DNA of 45,085 bases from an uncultured Bacteroidales bacterium (GTDB taxonomy: Bacteria > Bacteroidota > Bacteroidia > Bacteroidales > UBA932). Within the stretch, counting starts at the first letter, position 1. The number at the start of each line of letters is the position of its first letter. The stretch is from NCBI GenBank assembly GCA_900318955.1, contig ONMJ01000029.1:1-45085 (forward strand). Reading direction: 5' to 3'. Position numbers and translations under genes: made by a program. This document shows, one piece after another, positions 24,363 through 33,375 of this stretch. Under the pieces are notes generated by a model. That model was not told where the DNA came from. It did not search any database and saw only the letters and a program-made list of their open reading frames with translations.

Positions 24363-25658
24363 TTACTCCTTCTCATAAAAACTTATTTCCAAAATGCCCT
24401 CCCCGGAGAGCGAGCCATCGAGGCCATTATAGGCAAACTCTTTCCAAAGGGCCCTCATCCTGCGGCGGACCTGAAGAGTCGTCACGTCCATCTTCGTGCA
24501 AAGGCCCTTGAGCGGCCTTCCAAGCAGGATAGGAAGATCGGAGGCATGGCAGCAGCGAAGATGGGATTTTCTCATCTGAGGAGTAATGTAGTCAAAGAGA
24601 TACCGGCGAACCGGCCCTCCATAGGTCTTGACAACCTCCTCGACTGGGCCGCTGAAATCGCTCTTTGTAATAGAGTCGGAGAGCCTTCTAAGCCTTTTCC
24701 CGACAAAAAGATCCGCTTCATGGGCCGCCGTCCCGATAAGAAGCGGCACAGATACCTTCGAAAGGCTTTCAACAGGCTTTCCAAAAAGGATTTCTCCATC
24801 TACAACTGGAGCAAAGGGACAACGAATATCGCCGCTAAGGATGGTTGAATAAAGTAATAGACGGTTCGCCCTTGCGACCTTACTATGGGAAACATTAAGC
24901 ACTTTCTCCACCCGTTTTCGGCCAAGTCCAAGAAGCCTTAGATACCGTAAAGAGACTTTGCGGCTCTCCTCTTCCGTCCGGACATGATTTACAGGAGGAG
25001 ACTGGACTATGGCTTTCTGAAAGAGGCCCCTTGAGAGCGGAGATGAAAGCATGGAAAGGACACTCTCTCCTCCTGCGGATTGACCGAAGAGTGTGATATT
25101 ATCGGGATCTCCGCCAAAGGCTTCTATATTGGCATGGACGAACTTCAAGGCCATCAGCTGGTCATAAAGGCCGCAATTCATATCGAAACGGTCGCTGAGG
25201 AAATGGAGATTGAGAAATCCGAAAAGATTGAGCCGATAATTGATGCTAACAACGATCGTCCCTGTCTCTTTAGCGAAACCTCCCATCTCATACTCAAGTA
25301 CTTCCGTATCCTCGCTCTTTCGTCCCGTCCCTCCTGTTGCGAAACTTCCTCCATGGACCCAGACCATAACCGGCAGCTTCCCCGAGGGTGCTTGAGGGAC
25401 AAAAACATTAAGGTAGAGGCAGTCTTCGCTATTGTTTCCGGTTGAGAAGCGGCTTTTTTCCTGAATACAGTTGGCCCCTCCCCTTGTAGCATCAAGAACT
25501 CCGGTCCAGGGCTTCGGAGGCAGAGGGTGCCGGAAGCGGAGGTCGCCGACCGGCGGCTCGGCATAAGGTATGCCGAGATACTCAAGGACACCGTCTTTGA
25601 CGATACCTCTTACAGGGCCATAGGAGGTCACAACCGTAGGAGCTAAAAACATATTCAA
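24363..25658 (-). CDS. Type-B carboxylesterase (alpha/beta hydrolase)
   Basis: A 431-residue alpha/beta hydrolase of the carboxylesterase type-B family. It has no signal peptide and is probably cytoplasmic; Met3 is an alternative start. LGIPYAEPPVGDLRF is the family N-terminal motif, EDCLYLNVFVP the second, HGGSF the oxyanion hole and GQSAGGESV the nucleophile elbow (Ser about 194). GTAAHEADLF supplies the likely acid and CCHASDLPILLG the His. It is shorter than most (about 500 residues) but keeps all parts. It is the first gene of a three-gene unit with the S51/ATP-grasp fusion. An ester-bond hydrolase together with an amide hydrolase and an amide ligase hints at processing of an acylated or esterified small molecule. 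The substrate is unknown. Confidence 0.9.
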   Translation of the reverse strand: MNMFLAPTVVTSYGPVRGIVKDGVLEYLGIPYAEPPVGDLRFRHPLPPKPWTGVLDATRGGANCIQEKSRFSTGNNSEDCLYLNVFVPQAPSGKLPVMVWVHGGSFATGGTGRKSEDTEVLEYEMGGFAKETGTIVVSINYRLNLFGFLNLHFLSDRFDMNCGLYDQLMALKFVHANIEAFGGDPDNITLFGQSAGGESVLSMLSSPLSRGLFQKAIVQSPPVNHVRTEEESRKVSLRYLRLLGLGRKRVEKVLNVSHSKVARANRLLLYSTILSGDIRCPFAPVVDGEILFGKPVESLSKVSVPLLIGTAAHEADLFVGKRLRRLSDSITKSDFSGPVEEVVKTYGGPVRRYLFDYITPQMRKSHLRCCHASDLPILLGRPLKGLCTKMDVTTLQVRRRMRALWKEFAYNGLDGSLSGEGILEISFYEKE

Positions 25659-25723
25659 AATGCGATAATCTTCGTATTCGCAAATTTAAGGCGATTTGAT
25701 GGAAAATCATAATGGCAATATTT

Positions 25724-25755
25724 TTTGTCTTGTTCCAAGAAAATCCTTATCTTCG
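25724..25755 (+). promoter_or_regulatory. purB-purA promoter
   Basis: TTTG (25724-25727) and TATCTTCG (25748-25755) are separated by 20 bases. The -33 box is perfect and the -7 has one mismatch to TAnnTTTG. The ATG of purB is 26 bases downstream. A TAAATTTG on the minus strand at 25681-25688 may serve the divergent esterase operon. Confidence 0.6.
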
Positions 25756-25780
25756 TATACGGATTGAATATCACTAGTCT

Positions 25781-27076
25781 ATGATTGAGCGCTATTCCCG
25801 TAAAGTCATGAGGGACGTCTGGACTGAGCAGAACAAGTTCAGAGCTTTCCTCGAAGTCGAGATCCTCGCCTGCGAAGCATGGAGCAGGCTGGGTATAATT
25901 CCTCAAAATGACGCTCAGAAGATCCGAGAAGATGCTTCATTCGATATCGGACGTATCCATGAAATAGAAGAGCAGACCCGCCATGACGTCGTTGCCTTTA
26001 CACGCGCCGTCAGCGAAAGCCTCGGGCCGGAAAGGAAATGGGTCCACTATGGACTGACATCCACTGATGTTGTAGATACGGCTAACGGCTATCTCCTTAA
26101 GCAGGCCAATGAGATCCTCCTAAAAGATATGGAGGAGTTCATGGATGTCCTTCGGAAGCGCGCCCTCGAATTCAAAAACACTCCTTGCATCGGAAGGACC
26201 CATGGAATCCATGCCGACATTACCTCTTTCGGCCTCAAGTGGGCCCTATGGCACGAGGAGATGAAAAGGAATATCGAAAGGTTCCAGTTTGCAAGGAAAG
26301 GGGTTGAAGCGGGTAAAATGAGCGGTGCTGTCGGTAATTTCGCCAATATACCCCCGTCCATTCAGGATTATGTCTGCGAGCACCTCGGCATTGCTTCTGC
26401 GGATATTTCTACCCAGGTTCTCCAGAGGGATCGGCATGCTTTCTACATCGCCACCCTTGCGGTAATTGCTTCGACCCTCGAGCAGATGGCCTTCGAGGTC
26501 AGAAATCTCCAGCGTACCGAGGTCCGGGAGGTGGAGGAAGCCTTCGGCAAGGGACAGAAGGGATCCAGCGCCATGCCCCATAAGCGCAACCCCATCGGGA
26601 GCGAGAATATCTGCGGCTGTGCCCGTGTGATGCGGGGATATATGAGCGCCTCTTGCGAGAATGTCGCCCTTTGGCACGAAAGGGACATTTCCCACTCATC
26701 CACCGAACGGATTATCCTTCCGGATGCCACCGAACTTCTGGATTACATGCTCTGCAGGTTCAAGGGGATTCTGGAGAATCTCAATGTGTATCCTGAGAAC
26801 ATGCTTTCCAATATCCGCCTCACCCACGGCGTCATCTTCGCCCAAAGGGTGATGAATGCCCTGATCGAAAAGGGACTCTCAAGAGAAAGGGCGTATGATA
26901 CGGTCCAGCCGATTTCGATGAAATCATGGACGGAAGGGCTTGACTATCAGACGCTTCTAAAAGAGAATGAAGAGGTTATGGCCCTTCTCTCACCGGAAGA
27001 AGTGGATAGCTGCTTCACCCTGGATTACTATTTCAAAAACGTAGATTATATTTTCAAAAAAACCGGCATATTATGA
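25781..27076 (+). CDS. purB: Adenylosuccinate lyase
   Basis: A 431-residue fumarase-superfamily enzyme cleaving adenylosuccinate to AMP and SAICAR to AICAR in purine synthesis. The N-terminus [20 protein letters not shown] is typical of Pur[16 protein letters not shown] and [15 protein letters not shown] are substrate-binding regions, and [15 protein letters not shown] is the family signature with the mobile catalytic loop. The length is as expected. Its stop overlaps the purA start as ATGA, so the two steps from IMP to AMP are translationally coupled. Confidence 0.96.
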   Translation: MIERYSRKVMRDVWTEQNKFRAFLEVEILACEAWSRLGIIPQNDAQKIREDASFDIGRIHEIEEQTRHDVVAFTRAVSESLGPERKWVHYGLTSTDVVDTANGYLLKQANEILLKDMEEFMDVLRKRALEFKNTPCIGRTHGIHADITSFGLKWALWHEEMKRNIERFQFARKGVEAGKMSGAVGNFANIPPSIQDYVCEHLGIASADISTQVLQRDRHAFYIATLAVIASTLEQMAFEVRNLQRTEVREVEEAFGKGQKGSSAMPHKRNPIGSENICGCARVMRGYMSASCENVALWHERDISHSSTERIILPDATELLDYMLCRFKGILENLNVYPENMLSNIRLTHGVIFAQRVMNALIEKGLSRERAYDTVQPISMKSWTEGLDYQTLLKENEEVMALLSPEEVDSCFTLDYYFKNVDYIFKKTGIL

Positions 27077-28338
27077 AGAAAGTAGACGTCGTTCTCGGCC
27101 TCCAGTGGGGAGACGAGGGCAAAGGCAAAGTAGTCGATGTACTGACCCCTAATTACAAGGTTATAGCGCGCTTCCAGGGCGGTCCAAACGCAGGCCACTC
27201 TCTGGTATTCGACGGAGATGGATTCGTTCTTCATACAGTTCCTTCCGGCATTTTCCGCCCGGATTCCATAAATATCATCGGAAACGGAGTCGTTATCGAT
27301 CCTGTCATCCTCCAGGATGAAGTCGAGGCCATAGAGGCAAAAGGTGTCGACATTACAGGGAAACTCTTGATTTCCAAGAAGGCGCACCTAATCCTCCCGA
27401 CCCACAGGATGCTCGATGCGGCCAGCGAGAACGCCAAAGGAAAGGGCAAGATCGGATCCACCCTGAAAGGAATCGGGCCGACCTATATGGACAAGACAGG
27501 AAGAAACGGACTCCGCGTAGGCGATGTCCTCTCCGATGCCTTTATCCAGCGATATGAAGCACTTAAATACAAGCATTTCGGTCTCCTGGCCCAATACAAG
27601 TTTCCCTTTGACATCACAGACTATGAGATCAAGTGGTTCCAGGCCGTCGAGCAAATGAAGCGTTTCACCTTCATCGACAGCGAGTTCGCTGTCAACCGCT
27701 ACCTAGACAACGACATCTCCATCCTTGCCGAAGGAGCGCAGGGAGCCATGCTCGACATTGATTTCGGCACCTATCCGTTCGTCACTTCGTCCAACACAAT
27801 GACCGCAGGTGTCTGCACCGGCCTTGGAGTCGCTCCATGCCGCGTTGGAAAGGTCATGGGAATATTCAAGGCCTATTGCACCCGAGTCGGCAGCGGTCCG
27901 TTCCCGACTGAGCTTTTCGACAATGACGGAGAGCGCCTCCGCAGGATTGGCCGCGAATACGGAGCGACCACAGGAAGGCCCCGCCGCTGCGGATGGCTGG
28001 ACCTTGTCGCCCTGAAATATGCCGTTATGATGAACGGCGTCAGCGAACTGATCATGATGAAAGCCGACGTTATGAACGGATTCGACACCATCCGTGTCGC
28101 CACCGGCTATGAAATCGATGGAAAGGTAGAAACGGACTTCCCGTTCGAGTGCCCCGACGATGTTACCCCTGTCTACACGGACTTCCCCGGATGGAAGGAG
28201 GACATTACAAAGGTCCGTAAATATGAGGATTTCCCGAAAGCATTCAAGGATTATGTTTCCTTCATCGAGAAAGAGACCGGCTGCCCAATCCGCATTATCT
28301 CTGTCGGTCCGGACCGCTCGGAAATCGTTATAAGATAG
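27073..28338 (+). CDS. purA: Adenylosuccinate synthetase
   Basis: A 421-residue GTP-dependent ligase converting IMP and aspartate to adenylosuccinate. [12 protein letters not shown] is the P-loop, with the catalytic Asp13 and His41 regions (GPNAGHSLV). [19 protein letters not shown] and [17 protein letters not shown]-like segments (seen as [19 protein letters not shown]) are family hallmarks. It overlaps purB by 4 bases and is followed after 4 bases by the patatin gene. PurA and PurB catalyse consecutive reactions, but PurA acts first while purB is upstream. Confidence 0.96.
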   Translation: MKKVDVVLGLQWGDEGKGKVVDVLTPNYKVIARFQGGPNAGHSLVFDGDGFVLHTVPSGIFRPDSINIIGNGVVIDPVILQDEVEAIEAKGVDITGKLLISKKAHLILPTHRMLDAASENAKGKGKIGSTLKGIGPTYMDKTGRNGLRVGDVLSDAFIQRYEALKYKHFGLLAQYKFPFDITDYEIKWFQAVEQMKRFTFIDSEFAVNRYLDNDISILAEGAQGAMLDIDFGTYPFVTSSNTMTAGVCTGLGVAPCRVGKVMGIFKAYCTRVGSGPFPTELFDNDGERLRRIGREYGATTGRPRRCGWLDLVALKYAVMMNGVSELIMMKADVMNGFDTIRVATGYEIDGKVETDFPFECPDDVTPVYTDFPGWKEDITKVRKYEDFPKAFKDYVSFIEKETGCPIRIISVGPDRSEIVIR

Positions 28339-28342
28339 AATT

Positions 28343-30787
28343 ATGAAAAAAATATTGTCAGCGATTGTTTTCGCTTGCCTCTTCCCTCTCATAGGGTCCG
28401 CCCAGATTCTCCAAAGTGCAAATCCGGAGGCTGACTCCATTGCTTTTGCCAAAGTAAGAGCACGAATGGACTCTATCCGCCAATATCGACCGACGGTAGG
28501 ACTCGTCCTTGCCGGAGGGGGCGCAAGAGGTCTTGCGCACCTTGGCGTCATCAAGTATATGGAAGAGCTTGGGATTCCTGTCGATATCGTCACGGGAACA
28601 AGTATGGGCGGTCTTGTCGCAGGTTTGTACGCTCTTGGGTACAAGCACGACCAGCTGGATTCTCTCGTGAGGGCTATCGAGTGGCCGATAATGATGTCTG
28701 ACAATATTCCCAATGCCTACACCGGCTATAAATTCCGTAAGCAGCGCGATAAATATCTGATTAACATTCCTTTTCACTACGACAATAAAGATCTGGCTGA
28801 TCGTATCGAAAAAGAACAGACAGCCCAGAAGATTGCCGCCGAGCAGGGGCACAATTCTTCAGATATGTTGTCCGAATCGGTTGCCAGGATGGGGCTAGGA
28901 ATGCCAGACGGCTACCTATACGGACTTAACGTCCGCAATACCCTCAGCAGCGTGAGCGTTGGCTATCAAGACGATATTTCCTTCTCAGACCTTCCTATTC
29001 CCTATGCATGCGTAGCTACGGATCTATATTCCCTGACGCCGAAATACTGGACAGGCGGAAGTATTACTGACGCTCTCCGCTCAACTATGGCTATCCCCTT
29101 CTATTTCAGGGCCGTTCGAAGAGATGGAGAAGTCCTTTTGGACGGTGGAATGAGAAATAATTTCCCCGTGGATATCGCCAAGGTCATGGGTGCCGACATA
29201 ATCATAGGCTCCGAGATGAGCGTTCACCGCGAATTGAACGAGCTCAATTCTCCGGCGGACTTCCTCATGCAGACAATCACTCTCCTGTCCTCCTCAACGA
29301 TGGACGCGACGAAGGAAATGGTGAATCTTGATGTCCACCACGAACTCAAAGGCTACAACATGCTTTCTTTCGACAGCAAGAGCGTTGACGATATCATCAA
29401 TCAAGGCTATAACAACGCCACTCAGAAAAAGGAGTTGTTCGAGTCCATAGCATCAGTTGTCGCTGGGAAGGCCGACCCTAAAGTCTCCCACCCTAAGCCG
29501 GCTGTCAATCTTGCCCAGAAGAAAGTGAAAATCAGTGATATCAGATTCACAGGTATCACAGAAGACGAGCGAGTCAATATCCTCCAAAAGAGTTTATACA
29601 GAAGTGATTATCCCTCTGACAGCTTGTATGATCGCTCATCTGTAGAGCGACTGCTCAACAGCCTCTACGGGACAAGCGCCTTTGAATCAGTGAGTTATCA
29701 TTTGGAAGGACGAGAGGAGCCTTATGTACTCGTCTTTGACTGCCAGAAAGGACAGGTCCACGAGTTTTCAACAGGCGTCAGGGCTGATACGGATGAAGCT
29801 GTGGCCGCAATCGTCCACCTTGGCCTTGGGACTCGAAGGCTGTCGGGGATGCGCTATAATTTCGATCTCAAACTGGGGACAAATCCCTCTTTGTATCTGG
29901 ACGGGCTATATAAGTTCAGCTCTTGGATTCCCACTTTTGGAGCCTCTTTGAGGGCACGCTTGGTGAATACGACATCAGGCTTCTGGTCTTCCATCGAAGA
30001 TAAGCTTTTTTCGACTGCCGTAGACGTATTCATGGAAGACTCCAGACTTCGTTTCGGGACATTCAGGCTGGGACTCACTGCGGAAATGGACCCTTACGAA
30101 AGGTATCTTTCTTACGGAGAGGAGTGGCTTGGATGGGACTGGAAAAGCTATTGGCTCTCCTCTTTCGCCACATTAAAGCACGACACATTTAACGACGGAT
30201 ATTTCCCCACAAAGGGTCTCGCCTGGTCTTTTAATGGTCGATATGTTTTCAAGGGATACTCCATTGACCTTGACCCCGCTGAAAATTTCTCTGAAGATGA
30301 TGAAAAAACAGAAGACGGAACCGTCCCTTCATATGCGTCTTTACTCGGTAGCTTCAGGGCGGCCATTTCTCCTTTCGAATGGTTCACAATCCTTCCCAGC
30401 GCATATCTAGGCTGGTATTCTTCATGGGAAAGAGACTATTTGAACCCGAAGCACATCATCTCCGTAGGCGGCTTTATTCCGGACCGCTATGTCGAAAGGC
30501 AGATTCCTTGGTTCGGCTTCCCTACCGGATACCGATACTGTACACCCCTAACCCTTGCCGGGCAGCTTGATCTCAGATTCAATGTCCTTAGAAAGAATTT
30601 CCTGACTGTAAGAGGAGGAATAATGGTGGACAATTATCAATTTAAAGATCTTCCATATACATTCTCTTACTGGGCTTTTGGTGCCGAATACGGCCGCCAG
30701 TCCATTGTCGGCCCGCTCAAAATCGCCTTCCAGTGGTGCAACATCTCCGGATTCACCGGCTACGCCTCCATTGGCTTTGATTTCTAG
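28343..30787 (+). CDS. Patatin-like phospholipase with surface-antigen beta-barrel
   Basis: An 814-residue exported protein. The signal is MKKILSAIVFACLFPLIGSAQ. The patatin domain covers residues about 48-300: LVLAGGGARGLAHLGV is the oxyanion loop, GTSMGG holds catalytic Ser87, and LLDGGMRNNFP has the Asp near 266. After residue about 390 comes a POTRA-like segment (KVKISDIRFTGITEDERVNILQ), then a BamA/Omp85-type barrel ending GFTGYASIGFDF. This patatin-POTRA-barrel order is that of type Vd autotransporters such as PlpD. It probably displays or secretes a phospholipase A at the outer membrane. It lies 4 bases after purA, so it may be cotranscribed with purine genes, an odd mix. Confidence 0.92.
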   Translation: MKKILSAIVFACLFPLIGSAQILQSANPEADSIAFAKVRARMDSIRQYRPTVGLVLAGGGARGLAHLGVIKYMEELGIPVDIVTGTSMGGLVAGLYALGYKHDQLDSLVRAIEWPIMMSDNIPNAYTGYKFRKQRDKYLINIPFHYDNKDLADRIEKEQTAQKIAAEQGHNSSDMLSESVARMGLGMPDGYLYGLNVRNTLSSVSVGYQDDISFSDLPIPYACVATDLYSLTPKYWTGGSITDALRSTMAIPFYFRAVRRDGEVLLDGGMRNNFPVDIAKVMGADIIIGSEMSVHRELNELNSPADFLMQTITLLSSSTMDATKEMVNLDVHHELKGYNMLSFDSKSVDDIINQGYNNATQKKELFESIASVVAGKADPKVSHPKPAVNLAQKKVKISDIRFTGITEDERVNILQKSLYRSDYPSDSLYDRSSVERLLNSLYGTSAFESVSYHLEGREEPYVLVFDCQKGQVHEFSTGVRADTDEAVAAIVHLGLGTRRLSGMRYNFDLKLGTNPSLYLDGLYKFSSWIPTFGASLRARLVNTTSGFWSSIEDKLFSTAVDVFMEDSRLRFGTFRLGLTAEMDPYERYLSYGEEWLGWDWKSYWLSSFATLKHDTFNDGYFPTKGLAWSFNGRYVFKGYSIDLDPAENFSEDDEKTEDGTVPSYASLLGSFRAAISPFEWFTILPSAYLGWYSSWERDYLNPKHIISVGGFIPDRYVERQIPWFGFPTGYRYCTPLTLAGQLDLRFNVLRKNFLTVRGGIMVDNYQFKDLPYTFSYWAFGAEYGRQSIVGPLKIAFQWCNISGFTGYASIGFDF

Positions 30788-30868
30788 GAGGAGCCTGCCT
30801 GGCGGGAAAACGACGAGATTGAAGCCGCTTACCGTTTTTTGCAACATTGTATCGGGGAAATAGGCAAG

Positions 30869-30907
30869 AAAAAACCGGAATCCTCGAGTGGCTCGAAAGA
30901 TTCCGGT
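30869..30907 (-). terminator. Terminator downstream of tRNA-Leu
   Basis: On the minus strand, ACCGGAATC and GATTCCGGT arms form a 9-bp stem, with an inner CTCGA/TCGAG pairing, followed by a run of six T. It directly follows the tRNA-Leu 3' end and can end its transcript. Confidence 0.8.
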
Positions 30908-30911
30908 CTCG

Positions 30912-30996
30912 TGCCCCAAGCGGGAATCGAACCCGCACGGCTTTAAAGGCCACTGGATTTTGAGTCCAGCGCGTCTACCAATTCCGCCATCAGGGC
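30912..30996 (-). tRNA. tRNA-Leu (CAA)
   Basis: An 85-nt class II tRNA. Acceptor arms GCCCTGA and TTGGGGC pair with two G-U wobbles. The anticodon stem is CTGGA/TCCAG with loop CTCAAAA, so the anticodon is CAA and reads UUG. A long variable arm (GGC/GCC stem) and a TTCGATT T-loop fit tRNA-Leu. CCA is not encoded. It has a perfect promoter and a terminator, so it is its own transcription unit. Confidence 0.95.
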
Positions 30997-31016
30997 GTTA
31001 AGGCACTTAGAGGATG

Positions 31017-31047
31017 CAAAGATACCGTATTTTCGTCAATTAACAAA
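31017..31047 (-). promoter_or_regulatory. tRNA-Leu promoter
   Basis: Minus strand: TTTG at 31044-31047 and TATCTTTG at 31017-31024 with a 19-base spacer, an exact Bacteroidota promoter. The tRNA begins about 20 bases downstream. Confidence 0.8.
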
Positions 31048-31136
31048 TTCATATTCATCAAAAAATTAGGTGAAGAATGCCATAATTTTTATAAATTTGT
31101 GGGATTTGTTATTTGTGCACACACAACGCCCATACA

Positions 31137-32288
31137 ATGATAGACAGGATACTGCTATTTCCCTATACTCTCACTCTCGCAATCAGAAACGCCCTCTATG
31201 ACAAGGGCATCCTAAAATCACAGAAAGCAGACGTACCGACCGTCTGTGTCGGCAACATCACTGTCGGAGGCACCGGTAAAACTCCTCATACAGAGATGAT
31301 TCTAAGAACTCTCCTAAGGAGTGACCGATGGGCATACAGCAATATTGCCGTTCTTTCAAGGGGATACAAGCGTAAGTCCAAAGGATTCCAGAAAGTTTCA
31401 AGGGACGGGACAGCGGCGACATTCGGGGATGAGCCCCTCCAAATAGCAAAAAAGTTCCCTTCCGTGACAGTGGCAGTGGACAAGGACAGAGTCGAGGGGT
31501 GCCATTTCCTTTGCAATCCCGAAGATCTTCAGACGTCGAAAAAGGCCCGTAAATGCGCCGATAAGGATGTCCCGAAAAGCGACATTATTGTCCTCGATGA
31601 TGCCTTTCAGTATCGGAAACTCAAAGCCGACGTCAATGTCATCCTGGTCGACTATAACCGCCCTATCCATAAAGACAAGCTACTTCCGTTTGGCCAGCTG
31701 AGGGATCTTCCGAAACGTATCCGTCAGGCAGACATAGTGATTGTCACAAAGTGCCCTCCGTATCTCGACGAATGGGAAAAGGGCAAATGGGCTAAATACC
31801 TTGGTTTCAGCAGCTATAGCACCTCCACATGCAAAGGGAAGGACGACAAGGGCCGCGAGAGAACTCTCCTTTTCTCCCATATCGGCTACCGTCCGATGAA
31901 ACCGGTCTACGAAGAAGCCGACCAGAGGTTCATTTATGCAAAAAGGCTGGTTCTCTTCTCCGGCATCGCCAAAGACGGACCGCTTATCAACTACCTCTCG
32001 GATAAATACAAGCTGGTAAAAAGGATGAAATTCCCGGATCACCACAAGTATTCTTACGGCGACCTCAAGAACATAATGAGAGCTGTCGGGGCAAATCCGA
32101 CCGCAGTAGTAGCAACTACCGAGAAGGATGCACAGAGAATTGTAGACACGAAAAAAGTACCCGGAAGCCTCAAGGAAAGGTTGTTCCAGGTACCTATTGA
32201 AGTTAGTTTTCTTTCTCCCGAGGAAACCGCTATATTCGAGGAAACTCTTCTCGAACTAATCCGGAAATCCTCCAGAGCAGACAACTAG
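31137..32288 (+). CDS. lpxK: Tetraacyldisaccharide 4'-kinase
   Basis: A 383-residue LpxK that phosphorylates the lipid A disaccharide at the 4' position, on the inner face of the cytoplasmic membrane. Its N-terminal helix (MIDRILLFPYTLTLAIRNALYD) anchors it. VCVGNITVGGTGKTPHTE is the Walker A region with the conserved GNxxVGGTGKTP. LSRGYKRKS, GDEPLQIAKKFP and IIVLDDAFQYRKL (LDDAFQ is the Walker-B-like segment) are typical LpxK motifs. The ATG at 31137 fits this start; an in-frame ATG at 31113 adds an unlikely tail. TAAATTTG at 31092-31099 may be the -7 box. Its stop codon shares bases with the stop of the convergent aroF/CM gene through a CTAG. Confidence 0.93.
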   Translation: MIDRILLFPYTLTLAIRNALYDKGILKSQKADVPTVCVGNITVGGTGKTPHTEMILRTLLRSDRWAYSNIAVLSRGYKRKSKGFQKVSRDGTAATFGDEPLQIAKKFPSVTVAVDKDRVEGCHFLCNPEDLQTSKKARKCADKDVPKSDIIVLDDAFQYRKLKADVNVILVDYNRPIHKDKLLPFGQLRDLPKRIRQADIVIVTKCPPYLDEWEKGKWAKYLGFSSYSTSTCKGKDDKGRERTLLFSHIGYRPMKPVYEEADQRFIYAKRLVLFSGIAKDGPLINYLSDKYKLVKRMKFPDHHKYSYGDLKNIMRAVGANPTAVVATTEKDAQRIVDTKKVPGSLKERLFQVPIEVSFLSPEETAIFEETLLELIRKSSRADN

Positions 32289-33373
32289 CTCTCCAGAATC
32301 TCGTTCTGAGCACGAACGGATTCTTCGTGGATGGCATTGAACACCGTCTCGATAAACTCTTCTGAAAGACCGTATGCGCGGCCTTTCTTCTTCATGTCCT
32401 CTAGGACAGAATCCCATCTGGAGGTCTGTAGGATAGCGATATTGTGCTCCTTCTTGTACTGGCCGATCTTACGGCTGACACCCATTCTGGTGTTAAGAGC
32501 GTAGAGAAGGTTCTCGTCGATAATGTCGATTTGAGCGCGGAGCTGGACAATTCCATCCCGATACTCGCGGCTGTCGGTATCTTTTTCGCGAACGACAATC
32601 GACTCAAGCAACTCCTTAAGGGCAGGAGGAGTGAGCTGCTGGTGCGCATCGCTCAAAGCGGCGGAAGGATTGCAGTGAGATTCTATCATGAGCCCGTCAA
32701 GACCGAGGTCCATAGCCCTCTGGGACAGCTCCAACAGATAGTCTCTGCTGCCACCCATATGGCTCGGATCAGCAAAGAAAGGAAGGTCCGGATAGCGGGT
32801 GCGAAGCTCGATTGCTATCTTCCACTGGGGGTCATTTCGATATGCAATCTTCTGCGAGGTAGAGAAGCCGCGATGGATGACACCGAGCTTACGGACCCCC
32901 TCGCGATTGAGTCTCTCGAGCGCACCGATCCAAAGGTCGAGATCGGGATTGACAGGGTTCTTCACTAGCACGGGAATATCCGTATCCCTCAAGGCCTCAG
33001 CTATTTCCTGGACAAGAAAAGGATTCGCCGTTGTGCGCGCCCCGAGCCAGACCATGTCGACTCCATACTTTATACACTCGAAGACATGCTTCTCGGAGGC
33101 CACCTCGGTAGCGACCTTCATCCCATATTCTTTCTTCACCTTCTGGAGCCATTTGAGGCCGGGCGTACCGATCCCTTCGAAACTGCCCGGATGGGTACGG
33201 GGTTTCCATATTCCCGCCCTGAAAACATGTATTCCAAACTCATTCAGGCCCTTTGCCGTCTCCATTACCTGCTCCTCGGTCTCCGCGCTGCATGGGCCCG
33301 CGATTACCATTGGCCTCGGGAGAGTGAAGAATCCCCACTCGCCTACCGGAACTAAATCCAACGTTTTTGCCAT
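32285..33373 (-). CDS. DAHP synthase / chorismate mutase bifunctional enzyme
   Basis: A 362-residue fusion. Residues about 1-260 form a type I-beta DAHP synthase (GPCSAETEEQ, FRAGIWKPRTHPGSFEGIG, HRGFSTSQK, DPSHMGG and IESHCNPSAALSD) joining phosphoenolpyruvate and erythrose 4-phosphate. Residues about 270-362 form a chorismate mutase of the AroQ helical type (LRAQIDIIDENLLYALNTRM, VSRKIGQYKKEHNI). The fusion links the first step of the shikimate pathway to the branch to Phe/Tyr and could let the mutase domain serve as regulator. It is the last gene of the aromatic operon, 2 bases after tyrA. It is convergent with lpxK. Confidence 0.95.
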   Translation of the reverse strand: MAKTLDLVPVGEWGFFTLPRPMVIAGPCSAETEEQVMETAKGLNEFGIHVFRAGIWKPRTHPGSFEGIGTPGLKWLQKVKKEYGMKVATEVASEKHVFECIKYGVDMVWLGARTTANPFLVQEIAEALRDTDIPVLVKNPVNPDLDLWIGALERLNREGVRKLGVIHRGFSTSQKIAYRNDPQWKIAIELRTRYPDLPFFADPSHMGGSRDYLLELSQRAMDLGLDGLMIESHCNPSAALSDAHQQLTPPALKELLESIVVREKDTDSREYRDGIVQLRAQIDIIDENLLYALNTRMGVSRKIGQYKKEHNIAILQTSRWDSVLEDMKKKGRAYGLSEEFIETVFNAIHEESVRAQNEILES

Positions 33374-33375
33374 AA

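Noticed and set aside
27703-28713. Long minus-strand ORF of 336 residues opposite purA
   Set aside because: It is antisense to purA and the patatin gene, both with strong motifs, and has no recognisable domain.
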